Assembly (NCBI GenBank): GCA_903835005.1
Contig: CAILLK010000014.1
Span: 1-64,000 of the forward strand
Direction of reading: 5' to 3'
Length of the DNA stretch: 64,000 nt
From: an uncultured Bacteroidota bacterium
Lineage (GTDB): Bacteria; Bacteroidota; Bacteroidia; Chitinophagales; Chitinophagaceae
The notes beneath the pieces are model-generated. The model made no database searches and had not been told where the DNA came from. It worked only from the letters and a program-made list of their open reading frames with translations. The translations under genes and the position numbers were made by a program. Below, piece after piece: positions 63,139-64,000 of this stretch. Each line of letters opens with the position of its first letter. Within the stretch, counting starts at the first letter, position 1.

Positions 63139-64000
63139 GTGAGTTTTCTATATCCACTTTTTCTGGTAGCAGGGCTGGCTCTGGCTATACCGGTAATCAT
63201 ACACCTTTTCAACCTGCGTAAGTATAAGGTTGTACTGTTTCCGCATACCCGTTTTCTTAAAAATATACAACTGAACAGCCGCAAGCAAAGCCAGGTGCGC
63301 TACAAATGGCTGCTTGCCATGCGCCTGCTGTTTCTGGCTACACTAATACTGGCATTTGCCCAGCCTTTTTTCAATAAGGCAAACACAAAAACAACAGCTA
63401 ATAAACTACAGGTTATCTACCTCGACAACAGCTACAGTATGAGCGCCAAAAAGGGTGCACGAAGTGTGCTGGATATAGGCAAAGAAGCTGCCCGCAAACA
63501 GGTATTACATTCAGTGCCGGGCAGCAGGTTTGTGTTTCTGACCAACGATAAACCAGCCAGTTTCAGGGCCGAGCCTGCTGATAAGGTAATCAGAGAGATA
63601 AATAATACCGATGTAAGTTCTGGTATCAAAACAGTAAACCAGATACTCGAAACCACACAGAGTATATTGCAGAACGAAGGGGGAGGCGATGCCGATTTGT
63701 ATTATTACTCAGATTTTCAGTTAAACGCCTTTCCGGTAATGCCAGAAAAGGCACTCATGAAACACATCACCTTCTCAGGGCTGCCAGTGCAGACTGATGA
63801 AGCCGCTGATATATATATAGATACCGCTTTTCTTACCACACCAGTTTTGCAAACAGGCAAAGGGAATGCCCTGGTGGTTAGGACACATATGACCGGGAAA
63901 CCGCCAAAGGATAACCCGGTACTCAATCTGGCGATAAACGGCCAGGTGAAGAGCGCCGCATCGCTCAGTTTCAATGACAGGAATGAACGCATAGACACGC
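63139..64000 (+). CDS. BatA-type protein with N-terminal double-transmembrane and VWA domains (partial)
   Basis: A plus-strand frame open from the GTG at 63139 to the end of the window (287 codons, no stop). The start reads MSFLYPLFLVAGLALAIPVI, then IHLFNLRKYKVVLFPHTRFL, the hallmark of the BatA/N-terminal double-transmembrane family (TIGR02226). A second helix (LLAMRLLFLATLILAFAQPF) follows. The MIDAS-like motif of a VWA domain is Asp96-x-Ser98-x-Ser100 in YLDNSYSMS. The rest is a periplasmic-type domain cut off by the window. BatA-family proteins are thought to act in stress or oxidative tolerance with MoxR ATPases. The GTG is the only plausible start, since no ATG precedes the conserved region. 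Confidence 0.9.
   Translation, partial: MSFLYPLFLVAGLALAIPVIIHLFNLRKYKVVLFPHTRFLKNIQLNSRKQSQVRYKWLLAMRLLFLATLILAFAQPFFNKANTKTTANKLQVIYLDNSYSMSAKKGARSVLDIGKEAARKQVLHSVPGSRFVFLTNDKPASFRAEPADKVIREINNTDVSSGIKTVNQILETTQSILQNEGGGDADLYYYSDFQLNAFPVMPEKALMKHITFSGLPVQTDEAADIYIDTAFLTTPVLQTGKGNALVVRTHMTGKPPKDNPVLNLAINGQVKSAASLSFNDRNERIDT

Noticed and set aside
63432-63998. Two minus-strand frames in the last kilobase
   Set aside because: They are antisense shadows of the BatA-type gene, whose double-transmembrane and VWA features are clear on the plus strand.

Overview
This window reads as a chromosome segment of a Bacteroidota bacterium, most like a Chitinophaga/Sphingobacteria-type organism. The evidence is the set of type IX secretion (T9SS) substrates with type A and type B C-terminal domains, a PorP/SprF partner, TAnnTTTG promoter boxes, almost no Shine-Dalgarno sites, and AT-rich spacers. 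The segment is chromosomal in character. I found no rRNA, tRNA, CRISPR array, transposase or phage gene.

Layout. 1-3.3 kb: a 5'-truncated TMEM175-type channel relic, then a secreted TPR protein and a second secreted protein on the minus strand. 4.1-9.8 kb: a 1522-residue PKD-repeat T9SS type B substrate paired with a PorP/SprF outer-membrane protein. 9.9-13.9 kb: small membrane protein, outer-membrane barrel, dinD with a gamma-carbonic anhydrase, and thyA. 13.9-32.1 kb: two neighbouring giant secreted proteins (3211 and 2785 residues) built mainly from tandem ~72-residue two-cysteine Ig-like (BIG2-type) units. The first also has three NHL-propeller blocks. Both end in a T9SS type A sorting domain. 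32.6-35.4 kb: a short phenylacetyl-CoA epoxidase operon, paaA-X-paaB-paaC, where X is an unexpected thioredoxin-like lipoprotein and paaD/paaE are absent. 35.4-42 kb: polytopic membrane protein, a 49-residue amphipathic micro-protein, an MBOAT/SGNH acyl-transfer pair, and a TPR protein. 42-46.1 kb: DUF2461, Fic and GHL10 glycoside-hydrolase-like genes. 46.1-47.2 kb: a gene-free kilobase with two helically phased repeat arrays and long-range inverted repeats. 47.2-51.6 kb: a surface-sugar cluster (membrane protein, two NAD-dependent epimerases, GT2). 51.6-58.6 kb: EGF-like lipoprotein, the split pntAA-pntAB-pntB transhydrogenase operon interrupted by a four-helix-bundle (IVP) cassette, and a CtpA protease. 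58.9-64 kb: LolD/MacB-type ATPase, PduO-type cobalamin adenosyltransferase, outer-membrane protein, enoyl-CoA hydratase, a stand-alone B12-binding mutase domain, and the start of a BatA-type protein that runs off the end.

How the genes fit together. The PKD protein and the two giants are probably exported by the T9SS and displayed on or released from the cell surface. The PorP protein is the likely partner of the PKD protein. PaaABC would act in ring epoxidation of phenylacetyl-CoA. The adenosyltransferase, B12-domain protein and enoyl-CoA hydratase suggest adenosylcobalamin-dependent acyl-CoA metabolism. The most unusual points are the IVP cassette with an in-frame stop and inverted flanks inside the pnt operon, the GGTATA array at 10-11 bp spacing, and the paired giant repeat genes.
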